64,000 nucleotides of DNA from an uncultured Prolixibacteraceae bacterium. Lineage in GTDB: Bacteria > Bacteroidota > Bacteroidia > Bacteroidales > Prolixibacteraceae. The stretch lies in assembly GCA_937915865.1 (NCBI GenBank), contig CALGIG010000045.1:62001-126000 (forward strand), read 5' to 3'. Of this stretch, positions 9,001-17,454 are shown one piece after another (the first letter of the stretch is position 1; each line of letters begins with the position of its first letter). The notes below the pieces were generated by a model, which did not search any database, was not told the origin of the DNA, and was given only the letters and a program-made list of their open reading frames with translations. Position numbers and translations under genes: made by a program.

Positions 9001-9980
9001 ACTATTCTGAAGTTATCGGTAAAAACCCAAACTTTCTTAAATCGGGAATTCATTCCAGAGATTTTTATCAAAACCTTTGGAAGACAATAAAGACTGGAAA
9101 AGAATGGCATGGTGAATTCTTAAACAAAAGAAAAAATGGAGAGTTATACTGGGAAAATGCAGTTATTTCTTCAATTGTTGACAAAGATGGTGTAATAACT
9201 CATTTTGTTGAAAATAAAGAAGATATCACTGAAAAGAAAAAAATATATGAAGATTTGAAAATTGCAAAAGAAAAAGCAGAAGAAAGCGACCGCTTAAAAT
9301 CGGCCTTTTTAGCAAATATGAGCCATGAAATACGCACTCCACTTAATGCAATACTCGGATTTACCAATGAATTAACACAAGAACCAGATATTGACCAAAT
9401 TACAAAGAAAGAATATTCAAAAATAATTAACAGAAATGCAGAAAACCTATTGCAAATAATTAATGATATTCTGGACATTTCCAAATTAGAAACTGGCCAG
9501 CTAAAGATTTCAAAAAATAGATTTAATCTCAATCAAATACTCAAAGAGCTTTTAACTGAATATAAAAAGAAACTAATCAATCTTAATAAAGAAAATATAG
9601 ACATTGAACTAAATAATGTCGACCAAAATTGTACGATATATACAGATATGGTTCGTCTTGTTCAAATCATAACCAACCTACTAAATAACTCATTGAAATT
9701 TACCCATGAAGGAAAAATTGTATTTGGCGTTTCTCAAATTTCAAATACAACCATAACATTTTTTGTAACCGACACTGGAATAGGGATTGAAAAGAACATG
9801 CAGTATACAATCTTTGAACGATTTAGACAGGTAAATGATTCGACGACTAGAATCTATGGAGGTGCAGGATTAGGTTTATCAATTGTAAAAAATCTGGTGC
9901 AATTATTAGGAGGAGACATTATCCTTAATTCTGAAATTGGGAAAGGCTCAACATTTGAATTTTGGATAGCAGTGGATTAG
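6033..9980 (+). CDS. Multi-PAS membrane sensor histidine kinase
   Basis: 1315 residues. Residues ~1-185 form a membrane sensor of the LytS 5TM type (LAGLFGGGIPAVISTMIAGI, YIGGAGVWAG). About seven PAS/PAC units follow, beginning near residues 200, 328, 455, 585, 710, 838 and 962 (for example GDAVITTDCLGKVRFMN and VSIVITDPNGIIEYVNP). The HisKA box is ANMSHEIRTPLNAILGF with the phosphorylated His near residue 1098. The ATPase domain has N, G1 and G2 boxes (NLLNNSLKFT, DTGIGIE, YGGAGLGLSI). There is no receiver or Hpt domain and no response regulator next to it, so its partner is encoded elsewhere. It converges with the methyltransferase gene 23 nt away. Confidence 0.9.
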   Translation: MILDLIQNASLLITLTVFYSLLTRFGNQNSIIYKILGGILFGTIALAAMKMSVHYDKGIIYDGRSIVLTLAGLFGGGIPAVISTMIAGIYRFYIGGAGVWAGTTTIVASASVGLLFRIYHDHKPESLSISRLFFMGLLTHILMLFCQLLLPMPSGIETIQKIWGPVLLVFPLATLLMGLLLATDQKRSIAEKELKKSESLYRITLHSIGDAVITTDCLGKVRFMNAQAEHLTGWTENEAIGQSIDSIFLIFSEDSGLKMECPVQRILKEGKVIGLANHTTLLSKDGRKTPIADSGAPIKDEQGNISGVVLVFRDQTEERTILYQLHENKERFKRAVENIPDAVFIYDQDLKIQFVNDKVETIIQALNSTVIGLSDVEIWPVDFYEAYFPVLKKTFVANKINQINLSLDNSKTGRKFLNITCIPLTDEYDNVVEVMSIMNDYTKSKLIEDELLERERLYHNLTNNSPVGIFRTSPDGQTTYVNPQWCKLSDLSYEAALGYGWYNAIMPDDIEYLQNEWNKTIQNQTKSVTEYRFKKKDGSVVWVLGVAVPEFSIHGELIGYIGTITDISDRKKAEEDLRQSEDNFRRSIDESPLGIRIVSENGHTLYINQALFHFFGFENSNDFDFKKIEERYSQKSLTEHVERREKRKSGKFVNPEYDITIFRPNNEIRHLHVLRKTIIWDGKLQFLVIYQDITERKRVEEALIQSEESLKEAQEIAQMGDWKYDIINNVHIWSENCYRLFGLEPYEITPTYEYFRSRIHPDDLILLDKNRSKILACRKPVEMKIRLIMPNGQIRWILNKIIPEFEQDNLVRLRGINIDITELTITLEALQKSEKSYKNLFKNHSAIKMIINPETGIIIDANSAAENFYGYSKKELQKMNFKEILVLEETDFFKELSDIKNAQKKQAEYFHRVSDGTIRNVEVFTSLIDFQDNKYLHSIVYDITEKKKAEKLLQLLSRSTNQSPVSIVITDPNGIIEYVNPKFTETSGYNYSEVIGKNPNFLKSGIHSRDFYQNLWKTIKTGKEWHGEFLNKRKNGELYWENAVISSIVDKDGVITHFVENKEDITEKKKIYEDLKIAKEKAEESDRLKSAFLANMSHEIRTPLNAILGFTNELTQEPDIDQITKKEYSKIINRNAENLLQIINDILDISKLETGQLKISKNRFNLNQILKELLTEYKKKLINLNKENIDIELNNVDQNCTIYTDMVRLVQIITNLLNNSLKFTHEGKIVFGVSQISNTTITFFVTDTGIGIEKNMQYTIFERFRQVNDSTTRIYGGAGLGLSIVKNLVQLLGGDIILNSEIGKGSTFEFWIAVD

Positions 9981-10003
9981 ACTGAACCTCTGACCGAAGC
10001 AAA

Positions 10004-10846
10004 TTATCCTTTTCTTGATACATAAAATGTAACATTTTCCCCATTCCAGCAATCGTCGCTGGCGGGTAATATGTTTTCAAAATCTCTGATATCAGTAAAA
10101 CCTTTTGATTCGAATATTTGCACCAAATCATCTTTTCTGTAATAATGGTTCCAAAAAATGTAGTTATCAACCGTATCATGCTCACCAATTATTATATGAT
10201 GATTTGCAAATACCTTTTCTTCTGGATAGTGATATCCGTTTGCTAAAGCAAGGTAAGGTGTGCCTTTCCAAAATCCACTATTTTGTACCTCCCACGACTG
10301 TGAAATTATTTTTTGATCAATGTTTCGTTCATTTACAATATCACAGATAAACAAACCACCTTTCATTAATGCCCGATAAATATTTTCCAATACTTTATCT
10401 CGTTCGGTTGGCAATAGGACACAAAAATCAAGATAAATCAGAATTACTAAGTCAAACTGATTATCAAAGTCCAAATCCAGATAGTTTTTCGTGAAATATT
10501 CAATACCAAGTTTCTTTTCTTTTGCTTGCTTGGTTGCATACTGTATTGAATTTTCAGAATAATCAACACCAATTATTGAATGTCCTCTTTGTGCTAATCG
10601 TTCTGCATAAAGACCTGGCCCACAACCCAAATCAAGGATTTTCATTTGCGATATGTCTGTTTGTTCTAAAATCCAATTTGTTATTCTTTCAATTTTCGTC
10701 TGACTTCGGCTTGCTAAATCATTTTCTGGATTAATATGTAGTTCTAACAATTGTTTCGAGATGTAAGGGTCTGTCCACATTACAGATGAACCTTTCTCAT
10801 ACAATTGAGGTTTTTTCGATAATTTTTCAATTAGTTCTATATTCAT
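10004..10846 (-). CDS. Class I SAM-dependent methyltransferase
   Basis: 280 residues. Motif I is visible at residues 71-79 (LDLGCGPGLY), followed by the acidic end of beta2 (IIGVDYSENSIQYA) that binds the SAM ribose. The post-motif segment FDLVILIYLDFCVL and the later LMKGGLFICDIVN match motifs II and III of the Rossmann-like fold. The C-terminal part (DNYIFWNHYYRKDDLVQIFESKGF) resembles small-molecule methyltransferases. Substrate unknown; cytoplasmic. It is monocistronic and convergent with the kinase gene. Confidence 0.85.
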   Translation of the reverse strand: MNIELIEKLSKKPQLYEKGSSVMWTDPYISKQLLELHINPENDLASRSQTKIERITNWILEQTDISQMKILDLGCGPGLYAERLAQRGHSIIGVDYSENSIQYATKQAKEKKLGIEYFTKNYLDLDFDNQFDLVILIYLDFCVLLPTERDKVLENIYRALMKGGLFICDIVNERNIDQKIISQSWEVQNSGFWKGTPYLALANGYHYPEEKVFANHHIIIGEHDTVDNYIFWNHYYRKDDLVQIFESKGFTDIRDFENILPASDDCWNGENVTFYVSRKG

Positions 10847-10984
10847 TACAATGTTGTTTTATTCTGGTTGCTAATTATTTAATGTTAAAACATGCGAATT
10901 GTAAAGGTCTCGGTATCATTTGTACAAACTGAATATTTCCAGTAATCAATGCCTGTTAATTGGGTAAACTGTTACCATCCGTAA

Positions 10985-11926
10985 TTATTTTTTTAGTCGT
11001 ATTTTCCACGCAAAATCTATACTTAACAAATGCTCATATTTGAATTTGTCGGCTATATTCATCCTGTAAAAAGTTGGCCTGTACACAACTCCAATATTAA
11101 AATACTCACCTACCTGGAAATAAGTCGGGAAAATTAATCCTAATGCATAACTACTTTTTTTAATTGGGTCTCTTGTTGGCGGAGGTGGATCAAATCTACC
11201 ATAATACCTAAAGTCCCAAGTATTTCTTGCATAAGAAAGCCCATAACCAATCGTAAAACGTTTAAGTCTTTTGTTGTTCGAAAGACTAATATATCTTGAA
11301 CTCATCAATTCATATTCGCCACTTAAATCAACTGCTGCCGGAAATGGAATAAAGAAGTCAGATACCCCGGAAATCCCTAAATTGATAAACCTATTTTTTG
11401 AATAGTAGTAATCAAGCCCGATTGTAAGGCCCCAAAATCCTGTATTTACTTTTACTCCTTCACTTTCCGGTATTAATCGAAATGAATTGATATGCGGCAA
11501 TGACAAGTGTAAATATAATTCACCTTTATTGTATAACTGTCCAAACCTAGAATAGTTGTTAATTGTATCTGTTGAATCGAAATAAATCCTTTGCGGGTAC
11601 GAACATCTTTTAGGGCTTTTTCGGTCCACAAGCATACCAATGCCGTAATTACAAAAAATATTACTCCAGTACATAAATGAATTTTGGGATGCAACTTGAA
11701 AAGTCTTTGTCAGGCTATCAGTTGTTACAGTAAAACTAATTGGTTCCTTTTTTCTTTCAACTCGAAAGTTTGCTTTGTTATTGATAGTTTTAGCTGTATC
11801 ACGGTTATAAATGATCTTGCCAGGTTCAGTGGTATAAATAGTCAGGTTCTGCTGCATTTGGTTCATGATTGTTGCACATGAAGTCATTAAAATTATGACT
11901 GTTAATACGAATAGTGTCTGTCTCAT
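10985..11926 (-). CDS. Putative outer-membrane lipoprotein
   Basis: 313 residues. The N-terminus MRQTLFVLTVIILMTSCATI is a lipoprotein signal with a Cys at residue 17, so the mature protein is probably lipidated. The first third is soluble-like. The rest has alternating aromatic/polar strands (FTIGYGLSYARNTWDFRYY, YALGLIFPTYFQVGEYFNIG) and ends in FAWKIRLKK, which suggests a beta-barrel or beta-sandwich outer-membrane protein. No family recognised. It stands alone, with ~500 bp of non-coding DNA upstream. Confidence 0.6.
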   Translation of the reverse strand: MRQTLFVLTVIILMTSCATIMNQMQQNLTIYTTEPGKIIYNRDTAKTINNKANFRVERKKEPISFTVTTDSLTKTFQVASQNSFMYWSNIFCNYGIGMLVDRKSPKRCSYPQRIYFDSTDTINNYSRFGQLYNKGELYLHLSLPHINSFRLIPESEGVKVNTGFWGLTIGLDYYYSKNRFINLGISGVSDFFIPFPAAVDLSGEYELMSSRYISLSNNKRLKRFTIGYGLSYARNTWDFRYYGRFDPPPPTRDPIKKSSYALGLIFPTYFQVGEYFNIGVVYRPTFYRMNIADKFKYEHLLSIDFAWKIRLKK

Positions 11927-12428
11927 ATCATGGCTTAACCAAGTAGTTTTTACACTTGCAAGGACCCTATCCCGAAGAATATTGGGACAAACGGTTTTGC
12001 TCTCACCGAATACAATAATCCAGCTGTGATTATTATTTTATTCGACATAAACTTAGCAATTTGTTTGCAATCTCATTCCAAATTTGTTCTACAATTTATT
12101 CTGTTACAGAAATATTGGTAATATCTGGCAAAAAGAATGCTAAATGGTTTTGCGTATGTTACAATTAATTCGTTGTTCATTTCCATCATTTTCAATTACA
12201 TTTTCAGGAATTTACGTGCATTTTGGGGATTAACGAATTCTATATTTGCAATCAGTAGTTTACTCTGATTATTCGAGCAAAAGTTCCAACATCAACAACT
12301 CGTCCTGATATCCCGTCTGTATTTATGTTTAAACAAAAAAACTCCGGTGTATTTACTACTCCGGAGTTTTTTGAACTAGACTCAGTCTTCAAATTTGAAT
12401 GTTTCTGAGTACTTATTGGAATTGGTTT
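11927..12428. other. Intergenic region between lipoprotein and PFOR genes
   Basis: About 500 bp without a credible gene on either strand. It must carry the promoter of the minus-strand lipoprotein gene, which I could not pin down, and it contains the PFOR terminator at 12336-12372. Confidence 0.5.
12336..12372 (-). terminator. Intrinsic terminator after pyruvate:ferredoxin oxidoreductase
   Basis: A perfect 12-bp stem, AAAAAACTCCGG at 12336-12347 and CCGGAGTTTTTT at 12361-12372, encloses a 13-nt loop. The A/T arms give a U-tract on either strand. It lies 57 nt past the stop of the minus-strand PFOR gene. Confidence 0.85.
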
Positions 12429-15400
12429 TTATTCCACGTTTGCAAAATTGGCCGAGGCCATCCTGGTATAACTTGCATAACGCCATTTAGCATTGTCTTC
12501 GGCTGCTGCAAACAATTGGTCAGCAACTTCAGGGAATGCTTTCTTCAACGAAGTGTAACGAACCTCTCCATTCAGGAATCCTTGGAATTTAGACCAATCG
12601 GGCACGTTTGAATCGAGCACGAATGGGTTCTTTCCCTCTTCTTCCAACAATGGATTGTAGCGGAACAAACTCCAGTAACCGCATTCTACAGCAAGTTTTT
12701 CTTCCTGTTGCGATTTTCCCATAGAAGCTCTCAAACCATGATTGATACATGGAGCGTAAGCAATAATGAGTGATGGTCCGGGATAAGCTTCAGCTTCGCG
12801 GATTGCTTTCAGGTACTGGGCCTGGTTGGCACCCATAGCTACCTGGGCTACATACACATAACCGTATGACATTGCCATTACGCCAAGGTCCTTTTTACGG
12901 ATACGTTTTCCCGAAGCAGCAAATTTAGCTACAGCTCCCACCGGCGTTGATTTTGATGCCTGACCACCGGTATTTGAATATACTTCGGTGTCCATTACCA
13001 ATACATTAACATCGGCGCCCGAAGCCAACACGTGGTCCAAACCGCCATAACCAATGTCGTAAGCCCAGCCATCACCACCAAATATCCATTGTGATTTTTT
13101 AACCAGGTACTGTTTCAGGCTAGCAATTTCTTTAGCGTAAGCAGTACTGTTTCCGTCCAATACTGCCAATACTTTAGCCGATACTTCTTCAGTTTTTTCA
13201 GCGTTCAGTTTATTGTCAATCCAAGCCTGGAATGCTTCTTTTTCAGCCTCAGTTGCACCATCGGCAATAGCATTTTTCATGATCATTTCGATGCGGTCGC
13301 GTTGCGCCGAAACACCTTCAGCCATACCGAAACCATATTCGGCATTGTCTTCGAACAATGAGTTTGCCCATGCAACACCGTGCCCACTTTGATTGTGTTT
13401 ACAATATGGAGTTGAAGGTGCAGAACCACCATAGATTGAAGAACAACCGGTAGCGTTGGATACCATCATACGTTCGCCAAACAACTGAGAAATAAGTTTG
13501 ATATAAGGAGTTTCGCCACAACCAGCGCAAGCGCCCGAGAATTCGAACAATGGCTGTGCAAACTGAGAGTTTTTGATTGATTTATTCTTTTCAACAACTT
13601 TTTCCTTATAGGTAATATTTTTAGCAAAATGGTCCCAACGGTCAATTTCAACATCCTGGGTTCCAAGTGGCTTCATCACCAGAGCTTTTGTTTTTGCCGG
13701 ACATACATCGGCACAGTTACCACAACCTGTACAGTCGAGTACACTCACCTGTATTTTAAAGTTCAAGCCAGGGAACTGTTTGTTTGGAACAGCAGCCAGT
13801 GTTTTGGTCCCTTCGGGTAGCTTGGCCATTTCTTCGTCGTTGATCAGGAATGGACGAATTGCAGCGTGAGGACAAACATAAGCACACTGGTTACATTGGA
13901 TACAGTTTTCAGATTGCCATTCAGGAACATTTACAGCAATACCACGTTTTTCGTAAGCCGATGTGCCAGACTCGAAAGCGCCATCTTCTGCACCAACAAA
14001 ACTACTTACAGGAAGATCGTCACCTTTTTGTGCATTCATCACATCTACAATATTCTTGATGTATGCCGGGCGGTTTATATCAGCAAGTTCGTCGGTTAAT
14101 TTAATGTTTTTCCATTCGGCAGGAACTTCAACTTTGTGGAAATTTTCCGCGCCGGCATCAACAGCAGCGTAGTTCATATTAACTACTTTTTCACCTGCCT
14201 TACCATACGATTTTACAATGGCTTTTTTCATTTCGTAAACAGCAGTTTCGAAAGGAATTACGCCGGTAATTTTGAAGAATGCCGATTGCATGATGGTGTT
14301 GGTACGCGATCCCAAACCAATTTCTTCACCCAATTTCGTTCCGTTAATGATATAGAAATTAATTTCGTTTTCTGCCAAATATTTTTTCATGTGGTCAGGC
14401 AAACGTTTTTTGGTTTCTTCTTCGTCCCAAATTGAGTTAAGAAGGAATGAACCTCCTTTTTTCAAACCTTTAAGAACATCGTACAGGTGAATATATGCCG
14501 GAACATGGCAAGCAACAAAGTCGGGGTTGGTTACCAAATAGGTCGAACGAATTGGTACATCGCCAAAACGAAGGTGCGAAGAAGTGAAACCGCCCGATTT
14601 CTTTGAGTCGTAAGCAAAATATGCCTGGCAGTACTTATCGGTAGCTTCACCAATAATTTTGATTGAGTTTTTATTGGCGCCAACAGTACCGTCAGAACCT
14701 AAACCATAGAATTTAGCTTCGTAAGTTCCAGCCGGGGCAACGTTTACTTCGCCTTTGGTTGGAAGCGATTTGAAAGTTACATCATCAACAATACCTATGG
14801 TAAACTGGTTTTTTGGTTCGTTCAGTTCAAGGTTTTCATAAACTGCTAAAACCTGAGCAGGAGTTGTGTCTTTCGAACCTAAACCATAACGTCCGCCAAC
14901 GATAAGCGGTGCATTGGCATCTCCTTTAAATAATTCAACAACATCCAAGTATAACGGTTCGCCGTTAGCTCCTGGTTCTTTGGTGCGATCAAGAACTGCA
15001 ATGCGTTTAACAGATTTTGGCAATACATCGAAGAAATATTTTGCAGAGAACGGACGATAAAGATGAACAGAGATTAAACCAACTTTTTTACCTTGGGCTA
15101 CCAGGTAGTCAATTACTTCACGGGTAGTTTCGGTAACCGAACCCATTGCAATAACGATGTTTTCGGCATCGGTAGGACCATAGTAGCTAAATGGGTGATA
15201 TTCGCGCCCTGTAACTTTTTTAATTTCCTGCATATAGTGTTCAACAATATCGGGAACTGCATCGTAATAACGATTCGCCGATTCTTTAGCCTGGAAGAAA
15301 ATATCAGGATTTTGAGCTGTGCCCCGGGTTACAGGATGTTCAGGGTTTAAAGCGCGGTCGCGGAATTCCTGTATCAGGTCCATATCAATTAACGGCAACA

Positions 15401-15977
15401 TATCTTCTTTAGATATCACCTCAATTTTCTGAATTTCGTGCGAAGTACGGAACCCATCGAAGAAAGCCATGAAAGGAACACGAGCTTTCAATGTTGCAAG
15501 ATGGGCAACACCGGCTAAGTCCATTTCTTCCTGAACCGAGCCTGAAGCTAACATGGCAAAACCTGTTTGGCGGGCAGAATAAACGTCGCTGTGGTCGCCA
15601 AAAATCGACAAAGCATGGCTTGCCAAAGCACGGGCGCTGATATGGAATACAGTAGGAAGTAATTCGCCTGCAATTTTGTACATGTTTGGAATCATCAGTA
15701 ACAAACCTTGCGAAGCAGTATAAGTTGAGGTTAATGCACCAGCCTGCAACGCGCCATGAACTGCACCAGCAGCTCCACCTTCACTTTGCATTTCGGCTAA
15801 ACGCACTGGTCGACCAAAAATATTAGTTTTTCCATTTGCTGCCCATTCGTCAACATATTCGGCCATTGTTGATGACGGCGTAATTGGGTAGATACAGGCT
15901 ACCTCACTAAACATGTAACTGATATGCGCTGCCGCGTAGTTACCGTCACATGTAATGAACTTTTTTTCTTTTGCCAT
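12429..15977 (-). CDS. nifJ: Pyruvate:ferredoxin (flavodoxin) oxidoreductase
   Basis: 1182 residues, the full length of the single-chain homodimeric PFOR. It oxidises pyruvate with CoA to acetyl-CoA and CO2, reducing ferredoxin or flavodoxin. Domains in order: pyrimidine-binding transketolase-like region (IYPITPSSTMAEYVDEWAA near residue 30), CoA-binding domains, a ferredoxin domain with two [4Fe-4S] motifs (CIQCNQCAYVCP near 690 and CTGCGNCADVCP near 745), a third cluster beginning CAGCGETPY near 814, and the TPP-binding GDGWAYDIGYGGLDH with DTEVYSNTGGQASK near 965-1005. The enzyme is oxygen-sensitive and points to anaerobic or facultative life. Monocistronic, with its own terminator. Confidence 0.97.
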   Translation of the reverse strand: MAKEKKFITCDGNYAAAHISYMFSEVACIYPITPSSTMAEYVDEWAANGKTNIFGRPVRLAEMQSEGGAAGAVHGALQAGALTSTYTASQGLLLMIPNMYKIAGELLPTVFHISARALASHALSIFGDHSDVYSARQTGFAMLASGSVQEEMDLAGVAHLATLKARVPFMAFFDGFRTSHEIQKIEVISKEDMLPLIDMDLIQEFRDRALNPEHPVTRGTAQNPDIFFQAKESANRYYDAVPDIVEHYMQEIKKVTGREYHPFSYYGPTDAENIVIAMGSVTETTREVIDYLVAQGKKVGLISVHLYRPFSAKYFFDVLPKSVKRIAVLDRTKEPGANGEPLYLDVVELFKGDANAPLIVGGRYGLGSKDTTPAQVLAVYENLELNEPKNQFTIGIVDDVTFKSLPTKGEVNVAPAGTYEAKFYGLGSDGTVGANKNSIKIIGEATDKYCQAYFAYDSKKSGGFTSSHLRFGDVPIRSTYLVTNPDFVACHVPAYIHLYDVLKGLKKGGSFLLNSIWDEEETKKRLPDHMKKYLAENEINFYIINGTKLGEEIGLGSRTNTIMQSAFFKITGVIPFETAVYEMKKAIVKSYGKAGEKVVNMNYAAVDAGAENFHKVEVPAEWKNIKLTDELADINRPAYIKNIVDVMNAQKGDDLPVSSFVGAEDGAFESGTSAYEKRGIAVNVPEWQSENCIQCNQCAYVCPHAAIRPFLINDEEMAKLPEGTKTLAAVPNKQFPGLNFKIQVSVLDCTGCGNCADVCPAKTKALVMKPLGTQDVEIDRWDHFAKNITYKEKVVEKNKSIKNSQFAQPLFEFSGACAGCGETPYIKLISQLFGERMMVSNATGCSSIYGGSAPSTPYCKHNQSGHGVAWANSLFEDNAEYGFGMAEGVSAQRDRIEMIMKNAIADGATEAEKEAFQAWIDNKLNAEKTEEVSAKVLAVLDGNSTAYAKEIASLKQYLVKKSQWIFGGDGWAYDIGYGGLDHVLASGADVNVLVMDTEVYSNTGGQASKSTPVGAVAKFAASGKRIRKKDLGVMAMSYGYVYVAQVAMGANQAQYLKAIREAEAYPGPSLIIAYAPCINHGLRASMGKSQQEEKLAVECGYWSLFRYNPLLEEEGKNPFVLDSNVPDWSKFQGFLNGEVRYTSLKKAFPEVADQLFAAAEDNAKWRYASYTRMASANFANVE

Positions 15978-16030
15978 TTTTATTAATTTTAGTTCGTGTT
16001 ATATTTATTATAATCTTTAGAATCCTTATT

Positions 16031-17209
16031 TCAATATAAAAAACCGAATAACCATAAAGGAATTACATTGTTTTTGCCAATTTCAATCATATCGGCGGCA
16101 GCATAATAACCTTCTTCTTTGGGTTCAGTGTACTTTCCTCCAATACTGAAATGTAAATTATCGTTTACCAGAAAATCTGATTTTTCAGAACTTTTCAACT
16201 GATGTTTGTAACCAACCTGATTGTAAAAGAATGTTTTTCGTAAAATACTGTTGTTGATATTTGTATCGTCAATAGCATACATTAGGTTAGTATTGTGCAG
16301 GTAAACCAAGTCAGGTTTTTTAATTTCGTCTTCGTTTCCATTCGAGAAAAGTAAGTTTATAATCCGGGCATTTTTCATGTATCTCAGGTAATTCATGATT
16401 GTTGCCCGCGAGGTTTGCACATCGTTACTTATTTTACTCACATTGGGCGAGAATGGAGCCTGGCTGGCAATAATCTGTAGCAATTTCCTAAGTTTAGGCA
16501 GATATTGCAAATCAATCTGATTGAGATATGTCACATCAATTTCGAGCGCCAGATTGATATGCTTTAATAAAGTTTCTCCGTAAAAAGCCTTACTTTCAAA
16601 GAAATAAGGATAATATCCTTCCTTTAGGTAATCATTGAAAAAAGCCAGTGGCTTTACCTCCTGAACAATTTCATGGGCAATGTTCCTGTGGTTTTCTAAA
16701 ATATCTGATAGCGTATAACTTCTGAATTTTTGATTGGTTTGGTAATTCAGGTACTCGCGAAACGAAAATCCTTCGAGATGGTAAATCTTGGCAATTTCTT
16801 TAAGTTCGCTGTTACCTTCGAGCACACGCAAAACCGGCGAAGCCGAAAATATAATCTGTAATTCAGGAAAATTATCGTAGCAGGTTTTTAATTCGGCAGC
16901 CCAACCCGGATATTTGTGTATTTGTTCTAAAATCAAAGTTTTACCGCCAGTTTTATAAAATTCATCAGCAAACGAAGTGATTCTCCTCTTTGTAAAATAA
17001 AAGCTATTGAGATTTACATATAGGCACGATTTATCGTTCAGGAACCTTTCTTTAATAATATCGAGCAAAAAAGTTGTTTTACCTACCCCTCTGAAACCCT
17101 TTATACCAATGATTCTATGATTCCAATCAATCTCATCCATAAGCTCACGCCTTATGGTTTTGTCTGATTGCTCCAGAAGTGCATTGTGGATATTGATCAA
17201 ACTTTGCAT
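16031..17209 (-). CDS. AAA-family ATPase with C-terminal DUF4143-like region
   Basis: 392 residues. The P-loop is GFRGVGKT (residues 38-45). The Walker B region reads LILEQIHKYPGW, where the family usually has a DE pair; see findings. The sensor segment IIFSASPVLRVLEG and arginine-rich FSFREYLNYQ follow. The C-terminus (SDFLVNDNLHFSIGGK) resembles the degenerate PD-(D/E)xK end of DUF4143-type ATPases. These proteins are widespread and poorly understood; some behave like addictive or restriction-like modules. A winged-helix segment (SKISNDVQTSRATIMNYLRYM) is typical. It stands alone upstream of PFOR in the same direction, 53 nt away. Confidence 0.75.
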   Translation of the reverse strand: MQSLINIHNALLEQSDKTIRRELMDEIDWNHRIIGIKGFRGVGKTTFLLDIIKERFLNDKSCLYVNLNSFYFTKRRITSFADEFYKTGGKTLILEQIHKYPGWAAELKTCYDNFPELQIIFSASPVLRVLEGNSELKEIAKIYHLEGFSFREYLNYQTNQKFRSYTLSDILENHRNIAHEIVQEVKPLAFFNDYLKEGYYPYFFESKAFYGETLLKHINLALEIDVTYLNQIDLQYLPKLRKLLQIIASQAPFSPNVSKISNDVQTSRATIMNYLRYMKNARIINLLFSNGNEDEIKKPDLVYLHNTNLMYAIDDTNINNSILRKTFFYNQVGYKHQLKSSEKSDFLVNDNLHFSIGGKYTEPKEEGYYAAADMIEIGKNNVIPLWLFGFLY

Positions 17210-17403
17210 TTAGAGAATTTTATGCAACAAATGTAATCAATGAATTGTCAAAATTGCAATCTAAAGATGACAATTTTGAAATAAAATTGTAATTTATAAT
17301 TATTAAAAATAACAAAACCTTGCTATTTCTATGTTGAATTTATTGTAAATAGATATCATTTCCGTTGTTGCATTGATTATCGCGTTATGGATCGGAATTT
17401 TTG

Positions 17404-17436
17404 TTTGTTACAAAGCTGACAAAAACTGTACTTTTG
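17404..17436 (+). promoter_or_regulatory. Bacteroidota-type promoter for the U32 peptidase gene
   Basis: A -7 element TACTTTTG (consensus TAnnTTTG) lies at 17429-17436 and a -33 TTTG at 17404-17407, 21 nt apart, as expected for the Bacteroidota primary sigma factor. The ATG follows 18 nt later. Confidence 0.6.
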
Positions 17437-17454
17437 TGCGTTAAATGTTTGTAA

